Source: Acidimicrobiales bacterium
GTDB taxonomy: Bacteria; Actinomycetota; Acidimicrobiia; Acidimicrobiales; Aldehydirespiratoraceae
Direction: 5' to 3'
Assembly (NCBI GenBank): GCA_041394245.1
Contig: JAWKIR010000002.1
Coordinates: 2,604,001 to 2,668,000, forward strand
DNA: 64,000 nucleotides
Under the pieces are notes generated by a model. That model did no database searches. It was not told the DNA's origin and was given only the letters and a program-made list of their open reading frames with translations. Of the stretch, positions 25,562 through 33,826 are shown one piece after another. A program made the position numbers and the translations under genes. Positions within the stretch are counted from its first letter, which is position 1; every line of letters begins with the position of its first letter.

Positions 25562-27813
25562 TGGCACAACCCCCGCTGAGCGAACAGCAACTGATCGAAC
25601 GCTACGGCCCACATCTCAACCAGGCGCCACCGGGCGGGTGGGACGCCGGACTCAAGATCGACAAGGTCGTGGACACGCACTGCTGTTTCTGTGGGCAGCA
25701 GTGCGGTATCAAGCTCAAGGTGGCCGACAACCAGGTCGTTGGCTTCGAGCCCCGCTACGAGTTCCCGTTCAACCAGGGCAAGCTCTGCCCCAAAGGTGTC
25801 AAGCGCTACCTGCAGGGAGGCCACCCCGACCGGCTACTCGAACCCCTCGAACGCGACGCTTCGGCTGCCGGCGGGTTCCGGCCGGTGACGTGGGACCATG
25901 CGCTCGACCGCACAGTGGCCGAGATCCGCCGCATCGGCGAGCAGTTCGGTCCCGACGCGTTCGCCATGTTGTCAGGCGTGTCGTTGACGAACGAGAAGTC
26001 GTACCTGATCGGCAAGTTCGCCCGCCTTGCCCTCGGTACCGCGAACCTCGACTACAACGGCCGGCTCTGCATGGTGTCCGCCGGCGCCGCGTCGAAGCGA
26101 GCACTTGGGGTGGATCGAGCCCCCAACCCGTGGAGTGACATCCCACTCGCCGACGTGATCATCGTTGCCGGCGCCAACGTGGCCGAGTGTGCCCCGATCA
26201 CCACCAGCTACATCTGGCGGGCCCGTGATCGCGGAGCCAAACTCATCGTCGCTGACCCGCGGGTCACCCCGCTGGCCCGCACCGCCGACGTGTTCCTCGG
26301 GCTGCGACCCGGCACCGACTCGGCGTTGTACGGCTCGATTCTGCATGTGCTGATCGAGAACGACTGGCTCGACCACGCCTACATCGACGCTCACACCAAC
26401 GGCTTCGCGGAGGCAGCCGCAGCGGTGGCCGACCACACCCCCCAGTGGGCTGAAGGCGTCACTGGTGTCCCGGCCGATCGGATCATCGAGGCCGCCCGAC
26501 TTTGGGGGACGTCGGCGACTGGCATGTTGTTGCACGCCCGGGGCATCGAACACCAGTCCAAGGGCGTCGAGAACGTGAACGCCTGCATCAATCTCGGTTT
26601 GGCCACCGGGAAGTACGGGCGACCGGGGTGCGGGGTCTGCACGATCACCGGGCAGGGCAACGGCCAGGGCGGCCGCGAACACGGCCACAAGTGCGACCAG
26701 CTGCCCGGCAACCGCGACATCACCAACCCCGAACACCGCGCCCACGTCGCGAACGTTTGGGGCTGCGACGTTGACGAGATCCCTGGTAAGGGCATCACCG
26801 CCCAGGAAATCATGGAAGCGATCCACGACGGTGAAATCAAAGGTCTGCTGTCGATCTGTTTCAACCCGCTTGTGTCGCTTCCTGACACGAAGTTCACACG
26901 CGAAGCGCTCGACAAGCTCGAGTACTACGCCGTCATCGACTTCTTCTTGTCCGAAACCGCGCACCACGCCGACATCGTCCTGCCCGGCAGCCTGCACGAA
27001 GAAGACGAAGGCACCGTCACGACCGTCGAGGGTCGCTGCGTCAAGATCAACGCCGCAGTCGACCCGCCCGGTCAGGCCCGCAAGGACTGGGAGATTCTGC
27101 TCGACATCGCGGAACGGCTCGGGAAAGGCCACTACTTCCACTATTCCGACACCGAAGAGATCTTCGATGAGATGTGCCGGGCATCGGCGGGCGGCAGCGC
27201 CGACTACGCCGGCATGACCTGGGACCGGATCGTCGACGAACAGGGCATCTTCTGGCCGTGCCCCGAACCCGGGCACACCGGCACGCCACGCCTCTTCGAA
27301 GGCGGCGAGTTCTTCCACCCCGACGGCAAGGCCAAGTTCTTCCCGATCCGGTACCGGGACCCGGCAGAAGTCGTCGACGACGACTATCCCGTGTGGCTCA
27401 CCACTGGCCGGGTCGTGTCGCAGTACCTGTCAGGCACCCAGACCCGTCGCATCGCCCAACTCGTCGACCAATACCCCGAACCGCTCTGTGAGATCCACCC
27501 CCGACTGGCAGCCGAACTCTGCGTCGAGTCCGGCGATCGGGTCACGGTCACGTCCCGTCGAGGCTCGATCACCGCGCCCGCCAAGGTGGTCGAGACGATC
27601 CGGCCCGACACCGTATTCATCCCCTACCACTGGCCCGGCGACAAGGCCGCCAACACCCTCACCAACCGAGCGCTCGACCCCATCTCCAAGATCCCCGAAT
27701 ACAAGGTGTCCGCCGTGCGAGTCGAAAAGGCCGATGGCGCGACCGCTGTCGCCATCACCGATAGCCGAGACACCCGGCTGCACGACGGCGAGACACCGGA
27801 GGCGACACGATGA
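25561..27813 (+). CDS. molybdopterin oxidoreductase, assimilatory-type nitrate reductase (NarB/NasA-like)
   Basis: The 750-residue enzyme binds one [4Fe-4S] cluster (Cys41, Cys44, Cys48, Cys76; CCFCGQQCGI ... KLCPKG) and bis-MGD. The likely molybdenum ligand is Cys170 in NGRLCMVSAGAAS. The C-terminal cofactor domain shows WLTTGRVVSQYLSGTQTRRI, characteristic of NarB/NasA nitrate reductases. No Tat signal is present, so it is cytoplasmic. Reduction of nitrate to nitrite is the best guess; other oxyanions remain possible. It lies between a membrane subunit and a four-cluster ferredoxin. Confidence 0.87.
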   Translation: MAQPPLSEQQLIERYGPHLNQAPPGGWDAGLKIDKVVDTHCCFCGQQCGIKLKVADNQVVGFEPRYEFPFNQGKLCPKGVKRYLQGGHPDRLLEPLERDASAAGGFRPVTWDHALDRTVAEIRRIGEQFGPDAFAMLSGVSLTNEKSYLIGKFARLALGTANLDYNGRLCMVSAGAASKRALGVDRAPNPWSDIPLADVIIVAGANVAECAPITTSYIWRARDRGAKLIVADPRVTPLARTADVFLGLRPGTDSALYGSILHVLIENDWLDHAYIDAHTNGFAEAAAAVADHTPQWAEGVTGVPADRIIEAARLWGTSATGMLLHARGIEHQSKGVENVNACINLGLATGKYGRPGCGVCTITGQGNGQGGREHGHKCDQLPGNRDITNPEHRAHVANVWGCDVDEIPGKGITAQEIMEAIHDGEIKGLLSICFNPLVSLPDTKFTREALDKLEYYAVIDFFLSETAHHADIVLPGSLHEEDEGTVTTVEGRCVKINAAVDPPGQARKDWEILLDIAERLGKGHYFHYSDTEEIFDEMCRASAGGSADYAGMTWDRIVDEQGIFWPCPEPGHTGTPRLFEGGEFFHPDGKAKFFPIRYRDPAEVVDDDYPVWLTTGRVVSQYLSGTQTRRIAQLVDQYPEPLCEIHPRLAAELCVESGDRVTVTSRRGSITAPAKVVETIRPDTVFIPYHWPGDKAANTLTNRALDPISKIPEYKVSAVRVEKADGATAVAITDSRDTRLHDGETPEATR

Positions 27814-28418
27814 TCGGCGGCCAGGTCTTTGTCATCGACCAGAGCCGCTGCATTGGTTGCGAGGCGTGCGTTCATGCGTGTGAGGAGTGCGGCACCCACC
27901 GAGGCACGTCGCTGATCCACCTCGAACAGATCGATCCCGGTGTATCCACCCAAACCGCGCCGATGGTGTGCATGCAATGCGAAGACCCGACGTGCGCCAA
28001 GGTCTGCCCCGCCGACGCCATCAAACAGAACGAAGCCGGCGTCGTCCAGTCAGCTCTCAAGCCCCGCTGCATTGGGTGCTCGAACTGTGTCCTGGCCTGC
28101 CCGTTCGGCGTGCCTCGCTACTTCCCCGAGCCGGACCAGATGATGAAGTGCGACATGTGTTTCGACCGCACCTCACAGGGCTTGGCCCCGATGTGCGCCT
28201 CAGTCTGCCCATCAGAAGCCCTCTGGTACGGCACACCCGAGCAATTCGCCGAGCGACGACCAGGACAACTCATCAACGACTTCCAATTCGGAAACCAAAA
28301 CGTCCGAACCCATGTCGCCACCGTCGTCAACGACCGCAACGAAGGCCCCCTCGACGTGGCAACCATGACCGTGCGCGAGCGATGGCAGGACGACCCCTTC
28401 GGCCTCGGCGCCGGGTAG
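27810..28418 (+). CDS. 4Fe-4S dicluster-type electron-transfer subunit (DmsB/NrfC-like)
   Basis: The 202-residue protein has four groups of four cysteines: CIGCEACVHACEEC, CMQCEDPTCAKVCP, CIGCSNCVLACP and CDMCF plus CASVCP. This is the four-cluster chain found in DmsB, NrfC and related subunits, which wire a molybdoenzyme to a membrane quinol oxidase. There is no export signal, matching a cytoplasmic catalytic subunit. The start overlaps the reductase stop. Confidence 0.9.
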   Translation: MIGGQVFVIDQSRCIGCEACVHACEECGTHRGTSLIHLEQIDPGVSTQTAPMVCMQCEDPTCAKVCPADAIKQNEAGVVQSALKPRCIGCSNCVLACPFGVPRYFPEPDQMMKCDMCFDRTSQGLAPMCASVCPSEALWYGTPEQFAERRPGQLINDFQFGNQNVRTHVATVVNDRNEGPLDVATMTVRERWQDDPFGLGAG

Positions 28419-28433
28419 ATCCAGGAGACATCG

Positions 28434-28955
28434 ATGACCACAACACAGCAACCCGAATCGGCCGGCGGTGACGACGGCACCCCCGTCTGGTTGAACAACT
28501 TTCCCCACACCTCTGCAGGTGAAGATGCCGTCACCCGCCGAGCCTTCACCCGCTACTTGATCGCCGGATCCGGTGTCTTCGCAGCCTCCACCCTCGGCGC
28601 CGCAGCGTGGACCTCACTGCGAGACCTCGACACCGGGACGCCCACTGCAATCATCGACCTCGACCAGGTACCTGAAGGCGGCGCCCACCTGTTCCGCTAC
28701 CCCGGACCCGACGATCCCGCGATGTTGATCCACTTACCGGGCGGCGAACTCGTTGCCTACAGCCAAAAATGCACCCACCTGGGCTGCGTCGTGTTCTACG
28801 AGCCAGAAGACACCGAACTCGTGTGCCCCTGCCACGAAGGTATCTTCGAGGCCTCCACCGGCGACCCAATTGCAGGGCCACCCGAACGAGCACTGCCCGC
28901 CATCGGTCTTGAAGTCCGCGACGGCACCGTGTGGGCACTGGGTATCAAGCGATGA
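28434..28955 (+). CDS. Rieske [2Fe-2S] protein with N-terminal Tat-like anchor
   Basis: The 173-residue protein has a twin-arginine-like anchor (AVTRRAFTRYLIAGSGVFAA, about residues 36-58) and a Rieske fold with KCTHLGCVV and LVCPCHEGIFE, the two Cys-His pairs that hold the cluster. Polyferredoxin and molybdoenzyme lack export signals, so the Rieske head probably faces outside while the rest faces inside, unless the anchor is not cleaved or inverted. GGAGA precedes the ATG. Confidence 0.9.
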   Translation: MTTTQQPESAGGDDGTPVWLNNFPHTSAGEDAVTRRAFTRYLIAGSGVFAASTLGAAAWTSLRDLDTGTPTAIIDLDQVPEGGAHLFRYPGPDDPAMLIHLPGGELVAYSQKCTHLGCVVFYEPEDTELVCPCHEGIFEASTGDPIAGPPERALPAIGLEVRDGTVWALGIKR

Positions 28956-29161
28956 CACCGGTCAACACCGGCGACAGCAAACGAACCAGCGCCGTGTTCG
29001 TCTACGTCGTGCTCATCCTCGCGCTCCAGATTTTCCTCCTCGTCGTCTCGCTGGAGGCGTTCCAGGCAGACGACGAGGCACTGGCCTGGCCCGCCGCTGC
29101 GCTGTCCGTCGGCTTGTTCGCCACGACCCTCGGGTTCGCCCGACTGCTGCACCGTGACTGA
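28952..29161 (+). CDS. small membrane protein of the nitrate operon
   Basis: The 69-residue product has two predicted transmembrane helices (FVYVVLILALQIFLLVVSLE and AWPAAALSVGLFATTLGFA). No family is recognised. It overlaps the Rieske gene by four and the HPP gene by eight bases, so it is embedded in the operon. Confidence 0.7.
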   Translation: MTPVNTGDSKRTSAVFVYVVLILALQIFLLVVSLEAFQADDEALAWPAAALSVGLFATTLGFARLLHRD

Positions 29162-29822
29162 CCCCGGACGCTCAGGCCCCGAACCTGACCGACCCGGTCC
29201 GATCGGTGGCGACATGGCCGCCATCGTGTGGGGCCTTGCGCAACGTATGCGGATCCCCGCGCTCACCAAACGCCACGACGACACCAACATCATGGGCCTG
29301 TTCGCCGGTGTGAACGGCTTGATCGCGATTGCCATCATGTCTGCTGTCGCCTGGGCGACCGGACAGCCATTCATTTTCCCGTCGCTCGGCCCCACCGCGT
29401 TCCTGCTCTTCTACACGCCAACCAACCCCGCAGCCTCGCCCCGCAACACCATCATCGGCCACGCCGTCGGCGCCGCGGCCGGCTACCTCGCACTCGTCAT
29501 CTTCGGGCTCACCAACGACCCACCCGCCCTAGCTTCGGAGGTGACCGGCGGACGTATCGGTGCCGCCGCGGTCAGCCTCGCCCTCACCAGCGCCGTCATG
29601 GTCTGGCTCAAAGCGCCCCACCCGCCAGCCGGTGCGACCACTCTCATTGTCTCGCTGGGAATCCTGCGCGAAATCGACCAGCTCGCCATCCTGATGCTCG
29701 CCGTCATCCTGCTCACGGTCCAGGGTCTGGTCATCAACCGGCTCGCCGGCATCGACTACCCGACCTGGCGAGTCAACCCCGCACCAGCCACATCTCGCCG
29801 ACAGACAGACAAACGACCATGA
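29154..29822 (+). CDS. HPP-family membrane protein, possible nitrite transporter
   Basis: The 222-residue protein has the HPP family layout: FIFPSLGPTAFLLFYTPTNP, then SPRNTIIGHAVGAAAGYLAL, then the name-giving APHPPAGATTLIVSLG. Cyanobacterial and plant HPP members have been linked to nitrite transport. That role suits an operon encoding a nitrite-producing enzyme. It starts at a GTG inside the end of the previous gene. Confidence 0.87.
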   Translation: MTDPGRSGPEPDRPGPIGGDMAAIVWGLAQRMRIPALTKRHDDTNIMGLFAGVNGLIAIAIMSAVAWATGQPFIFPSLGPTAFLLFYTPTNPAASPRNTIIGHAVGAAAGYLALVIFGLTNDPPALASEVTGGRIGAAAVSLALTSAVMVWLKAPHPPAGATTLIVSLGILREIDQLAILMLAVILLTVQGLVINRLAGIDYPTWRVNPAPATSRRQTDKRP

Positions 29823-30238
29823 CCAGAACGAAGCCCCACGAGCACCGCAGACGCGACCTCGACAACCGTACAGAGATCGCTGAGTTCGTCACCCGCTTCT
29901 ACCGCGAGATCGCCCAAGACGACCGCTTCCACCTCTACTTCGAGACACTCGCCCACGTCGACTGGCATGCCCACACCCTCGACCTCACCGACTTCTGGGC
30001 CGGCCTGCTGCTCGGCGAACCGCACGACCCGGCCGACGACGTCATCGAAGCCCACCGCTGGCTCCATGACGCGGAGCCCTTCGACACAGCCCTGTTCGAT
30101 CGGTGGCTGGAGATCTTCGACACCACGCTCGACGAAGGCTGGAGCGGCCCAGCGGCCACGACGGCTCGACGCCGCGGACACGGGATCGCGTGGGCCATGG
30201 CCAAACGCCTCACCGGACACGCCAACCGCCAACCGTGA
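29819..30238 (+). CDS. group III truncated haemoglobin, second copy
   Basis: The 139-residue globin shows FVTRFYREIAQDDRFHLYFE, then LDLTDFWAGLLLGEP with the typical TDFW stretch, and EAHRWLHDAEPFDTALFDRW with the candidate proximal His. It has the same length as the copy at 20266-20685 but differs clearly in sequence. It is coupled to the HPP gene by overlap. NO dioxygenation or nitrite chemistry is plausible from context. Confidence 0.85.
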   Translation: MTRTKPHEHRRRDLDNRTEIAEFVTRFYREIAQDDRFHLYFETLAHVDWHAHTLDLTDFWAGLLLGEPHDPADDVIEAHRWLHDAEPFDTALFDRWLEIFDTTLDEGWSGPAATTARRRGHGIAWAMAKRLTGHANRQP

Positions 30239-30408
30239 TGGACAAAGATCGACCCGCACCCGGACACGGCTCACCTGACTCGTCACCGCTCGGCCGCCGA
30301 CCAGCGCCTCGACACGAGCGGCCCGCGCATCCGCAAGTGGCCGCAGCGCTCCTGATGTGCGGGATCGTGCTCTTACTCGTCCTGGTGTCGGTGATGGAGG
30401 TTCGCTGA
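30238..30408 (+). CDS. very small membrane protein, last gene of the nitrate operon
   Basis: The 56-residue product has a Pro/Arg-rich head and one transmembrane helix (VAAALLMCGIVLLLVLVSVM). The start overlaps the globin stop (TGATG). No family is recognised. It is convergent with the MarR gene 13 bases downstream. Confidence 0.55.
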   Translation: MDKDRPAPGHGSPDSSPLGRRPAPRHERPAHPQVAAALLMCGIVLLLVLVSVMEVR

Positions 30409-30421
30409 GCCGACGGACGAC

Positions 30422-31006
30422 TCAACCAGGCACCACTGATTCGTGTTCGGGGCAGTCGACCCGCAACTCGCTGTCGGGGAGCCGGCAGTCCAGCAGGAGA
30501 CAACGAGCCGGCGACGCCTGTTGTGGCGGTTGGAAGTGGCGGCACGTGAGGCAGCTGCGGTTGATGGTGATGACTCCCGCGGCCTGGAGTCGGGCGATCT
30601 CGCCGAGCAGGACCCGCAGCGTGGTGGAGCGGTCGGTTGTTGATCCGGCCTCGGCGGCAAGGAGTGGGGCGAGCTCGGTGGCGATGGCGGCGGCCACGTC
30701 CTTGCCGCGGTCGGTCAGTGTGACCAGGGTGCTGCGCAGGTCGTTGGGGTCGCGGTGGCGCTCGACGAGGCCACGGGAGTCGAGCGTCGCCAGCGCGTCG
30801 CTCACCGTTGGCTGGGACACGTCGAGTTCGGCTGCGAGATCACCGACCCGGCGGGCGCGGTCGTCGGCGAGGATCTCGAGCACGCTGAGACCCAACGCCG
30901 AGAGCGCATGGCGAGTGGCGGCGTGTTGGCGAGCGGCCCGCAATGCCCGGCCCAACCGCTCCACGGCGGCGAGGACCTTTCGATCGAGGTCAGTTGCGGT
31001 GGCCAT
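30422..31006 (-). CDS. MarR-family regulator with a cysteine-rich C-terminal tail
   Basis: The 194-residue protein has the MarR winged helix (VGDLAAELDVSQPTVSDALA, then STLVTLTDRGKDVAAA). It is extended by about 45 residues with five cysteines (SCLTCRHF, RCLLLDC, VDCPEH), which could hold an iron-sulfur or zinc centre. Ordinary MarR proteins end near residue 145. It is the third gene after redoxin and protoglobin on the same strand. A redox or NO-sensing role is inference. Confidence 0.82.
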   Translation of the reverse strand: MATATDLDRKVLAAVERLGRALRAARQHAATRHALSALGLSVLEILADDRARRVGDLAAELDVSQPTVSDALATLDSRGLVERHRDPNDLRSTLVTLTDRGKDVAAAIATELAPLLAAEAGSTTDRSTTLRVLLGEIARLQAAGVITINRSCLTCRHFQPPQQASPARCLLLDCRLPDSELRVDCPEHESVVPG

Positions 31007-31041
31007 GGGTCCATTGTCGCCCGAACGCCGGGACTGGGCGT

Positions 31042-31623
31042 TCACCACCGGGAGGGTTCGTAGGGCTGGGACCACAAGGTGACCGTCAGGGTGACGGCTT
31101 TGAACCATGCCGTGTGCATCGCGTCGACCTCGTCTTCGGGTGCGTCGCCGTCGGCGAGAAACTGGCGAACAGTAGCGGTGATGGGCCAGATGAAGGCGAT
31201 CAGGTAGCGCAGTGGGATGTGGGTCTGGTCCGACTCGACGGCGTCGGTGTCGCCCATGAGGTCGGTGTGTCGTCGGGCGATCTCGTGCTGGTAGTCGAGC
31301 CATGACTGGTCCCATGGTCGGCTGCAGAGGTCGCGGATCCACTGTCCGAACCTGAGCCGGACCGCAGCAAGGTAGTCGCCGGAGGGCTGACTGTCGGCGC
31401 CGTTGAACGAGGCCACAAGGTGGGAGTGTGAGCCGACATAGCCGTACCAGAGGTCGAGGATCTGCTCGATCTGGGGCTCGAGAACTGCGCCCGCCTGTGC
31501 GAGCGCGGTGGCGTCGTTATCGGTCCACAGGAGGGTCGACAACAGCAGGTCCAGGTCTGCTTTGGTGACCGGGGAGGTGGGAAGGTCGGCGTCGTAGGTG
31601 TAGCCCGCGATGTTGGTGGTCAT
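31042..31623 (-). CDS. protoglobin-family protein
   Basis: The 193-residue protein matches the protoglobin/globin-sensor fold: IAGYTYDADLPTSPVTKADL, then LEPQIEQILDLWYGYVGSHS, and EIARRHTDLMGDTDAVESDQ with the likely proximal His in RHT. It is a stand-alone globin without a signalling domain. Stand-alone protoglobins bind O2, CO and NO. It is coupled to the redoxin gene upstream by a 4-base overlap. Confidence 0.87.
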   Translation of the reverse strand: MTTNIAGYTYDADLPTSPVTKADLDLLLSTLLWTDNDATALAQAGAVLEPQIEQILDLWYGYVGSHSHLVASFNGADSQPSGDYLAAVRLRFGQWIRDLCSRPWDQSWLDYQHEIARRHTDLMGDTDAVESDQTHIPLRYLIAFIWPITATVRQFLADGDAPEDEVDAMHTAWFKAVTLTVTLWSQPYEPSRW

Positions 31624-32198
31624 TGGTTGTTCTCCTTGTTGGGTGCGAGACATCCCTGGTCGGGGTCGCAGGTCGTGGTCGGTGAGGTAGCGGGTTCGTC
31701 GATGAGGCGGCCGAGTGTGGCGCCTAGGGCGAGGTCGTCGAGGTGGCCGAACGCGTTGAGCCGGATCTGGCCCGCCCGGTCGATCGCGATCAGGCTCGGG
31801 GTACCGCGGAGCCCGTAGCGGGCCATGGTGACCGGCGTGCCACCCGGTTGGTCGTGGGCGTCGACACCGACCGGGAAGCTGATGCGGTACTCGTGCAAGA
31901 ACGCCTCCAACGACACCGGCGTCATCGCGTCGTGGTGCTCGAAGACCGTGTGGAGGCCGAGCACGGTGACCTCAGCTCCGAAGGCGCTCTCGATCCGCTG
32001 TGCTTGGGGGAGTCCGTGGCTCACACAGCCCGGACACAGCATCTGGAACGTCTCAATCACGACCACCTGCCCTCGAAGATCATCGAGGGAGATGGCGGAC
32101 CTGGTGTTGAACCACGTCGACACCTCCAACGGCGGAGCGGTCTGGCGGGGAGCGTCCAGGCGCCCCGTGTCGAAGGTCGATTCCATTGGGTGATCCAT
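31620..32198 (-). CDS. thioredoxin-fold redoxin (AhpC/TSA or TlpA-like)
   Basis: The 192-residue protein has the redoxin fold with VVVIETFQMLCPGCVSHGLP, giving a CPGC active site, and the cis-Pro loop YGLRGTPSLIAIDRAGQI. No signal peptide is seen, so it is cytoplasmic. The start at 32198 lies within a long palindrome; a second in-frame ATG at 32186 is an alternative. It heads the redoxin-protoglobin-MarR operon. Confidence 0.85.
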   Translation of the reverse strand: MDHPMESTFDTGRLDAPRQTAPPLEVSTWFNTRSAISLDDLRGQVVVIETFQMLCPGCVSHGLPQAQRIESAFGAEVTVLGLHTVFEHHDAMTPVSLEAFLHEYRISFPVGVDAHDQPGGTPVTMARYGLRGTPSLIAIDRAGQIRLNAFGHLDDLALGATLGRLIDEPATSPTTTCDPDQGCLAPNKENNQ

Positions 32199-32228
32199 AT
32201 GTATCCTATGTATAGGATACCTATGGAT
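32193..32228. promoter_or_regulatory. 36-bp near-perfect palindrome at the redoxin start, strong operator candidate
   Basis: Inner arms GTATCCTA and TAGGATAC flank TGTA. The symmetry continues outward through ATCCATA and TATGGAT with a single mismatch, giving two 16-base arms around a 4-base centre. It covers the redoxin start codon and lies about 80 bases upstream of the divergent hydrolase gene. The regulators encoded nearby (MarR at 30422 and Rrf2 at 21987) are the natural candidates to bind it. Confidence 0.65.
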
Positions 32229-32305
32229 ATGTCAAGCGAGCGTCGTTGCCCGAGGGTTGCTCGACGAGCTGAACCGGCGCCTCGTCAGCCACATAGGGTG
32301 GAGGC

Positions 32306-33826
32306 ATGGCCATCAAGCTCGCGGTTCTCGTGTTCGTTGTGTGCGTCAGCGGGCTTGCGTCGTGCGCGAGCGGGGACTCGGACTCCGACGCGGTCCCGAT
32401 ACCCACCTCCGCTTCAGGAGAACCCGGCGACACCTCCACGACGTCGTCCTCGATACCGTCGACGACGAGTCAGCCGGCGGCTCCGGCGTCTGATGCCACC
32501 CTCTCCGGCCCGATCGCCGCCGGCAGCAGGGGAGGGCCGGGCACCGCGACGCCGGTCGACTTGGCGGCAGCAGGGTATGTGGAGGAGGAGTTCTTTCTCA
32601 GCGGCGAGGCCACGTCGTTCGTGCCGAGCGGTGAGCTGCTCATCGATGGCAAGTGGGATGTCGTTGCCGATGAAGCGGCACCGTTCACGACCCGGATGCT
32701 CGTCCGCCGGCCCGACGACGCGACCGTGTTCAGCGGGACGGTCCTCGTCGAGTGGTTCAATGTGTCGTCGAACGTCGACGTCGATGTCGACTTCGGCTTC
32801 GCGTCCGACGAGATCCTTCGTAGCGGCGACGTGTGGGTGGGCGTGTCGGCCCAGCAGGTCGGCATCACCAGTACTGAGGGCGGCGACTTCGGTGTCGATG
32901 CTCTCGGCCTCAGGGCGTGGGATCCCGAGCGGTATGGCGACCTGGAACACCCTGGCGATGCCTACTCGTACGACATCTTCAGCCAGGCCGGACACGCGCT
33001 CCGCAACCCGCGCGGCACCGACCCGCTGGCCGGCTACGACGTCGAGCAGATCCTCGCCATGGGCGAATCCCAATCGGCCTTCCGGCTCCTCACCTACGTC
33101 AACGCCGTTCACCCGTTGGCCGAGGCATACGACGGCTTCCTCATCCACAGTCGAGATGGTGGCGGCGCGCCGCTCGTCGCGGGAGACGACCTTGTCCCAT
33201 CGGTGTCGCAGGTGCGGACCGACCTCGATGTGCCGGTGCTTCAACTTGTTACGGAAACCGACCTGTTCGGGCTCCGACCCGGCTCTGCGTTCCCCGACGC
33301 TCGACAGGCAGACACCGACACGGTGCGGACGTGGGAGATGGCGGGCACCGCCCACGCGGATGCCCACTATCTCGCGTCGCTGTACGCCCAGGGCACGCAG
33401 AACTTCGACTCCTTCCTCGATCTCACCGCGGTCATCCCGGTCGCCAACAGCGGGCCACAGCGCTGGATTGTCAACGCCGCCCTGAACCACCTGCGAGCGT
33501 GGGCGGCCGAGGGCGCGCCACCGCCATCAGCCGATCCCATCGAGACGAACGGCGGCGCCATCGTGCGCGACGAGCACGGCAATGCGCTTGGAGGGATCCG
33601 AACTCCGGCTGTCGAGGTCCCGACCGCGACACTCACCGGCGAAGGAACCTCCCTGATCGGGTCGACTACGCCGCTGACGCCAGACGTGCTCGCGGAGCTC
33701 TATCCAACCCCGGCTGACTACCTCACGGCGTACGAAGACGCACTCGAGGAGAGCATCTCGAACGGCTTCATCCTGGAGATCGACGCCGAGGCGATCCTCG
33801 ACGAAGCGTTGCTACCCGACTCATGA
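32306..33826 (+). CDS. secreted lipoprotein with alpha/beta-hydrolase domain (Abhydrolase_10-like)
   Basis: The 506-residue protein has a lipoprotein signal (LVFVVCVSGLASC), a Ser/Thr linker and a large domain like Abhydrolase_10 proteins. It shows VEWFNVSSNVDVDVDFGFAS, then VGVSAQQVGI, and a nucleophile elbow at ILAMGESQSAFRL. Substrate unknown. It is divergent from the redoxin operon and coupled by overlap to the gene fragment downstream. Confidence 0.85.
   Translation: MAIKLAVLVFVVCVSGLASCASGDSDSDAVPIPTSASGEPGDTSTTSSSIPSTTSQPAAPASDATLSGPIAAGSRGGPGTATPVDLAAAGYVEEEFFLSGEATSFVPSGELLIDGKWDVVADEAAPFTTRMLVRRPDDATVFSGTVLVEWFNVSSNVDVDVDFGFASDEILRSGDVWVGVSAQQVGITSTEGGDFGVDALGLRAWDPERYGDLEHPGDAYSYDIFSQAGHALRNPRGTDPLAGYDVEQILAMGESQSAFRLLTYVNAVHPLAEAYDGFLIHSRDGGGAPLVAGDDLVPSVSQVRTDLDVPVLQLVTETDLFGLRPGSAFPDARQADTDTVRTWEMAGTAHADAHYLASLYAQGTQNFDSFLDLTAVIPVANSGPQRWIVNAALNHLRAWAAEGAPPPSADPIETNGGAIVRDEHGNALGGIRTPAVEVPTATLTGEGTSLIGSTTPLTPDVLAELYPTPADYLTAYEDALEESISNGFILEIDAEAILDEALLPDS

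Noticed and set aside
25972..27318. Minus-strand open frame of 448 codons
   Set aside because: Antisense of the nitrate-reductase-like gene, where cluster and molybdenum ligands are clear.
31743..33485. Plus-strand open frame of 580 codons
   Set aside because: Overlaps the redoxin gene and the lipoprotein hydrolase in another frame; Ser/Arg/Pro-rich shadow sequence.
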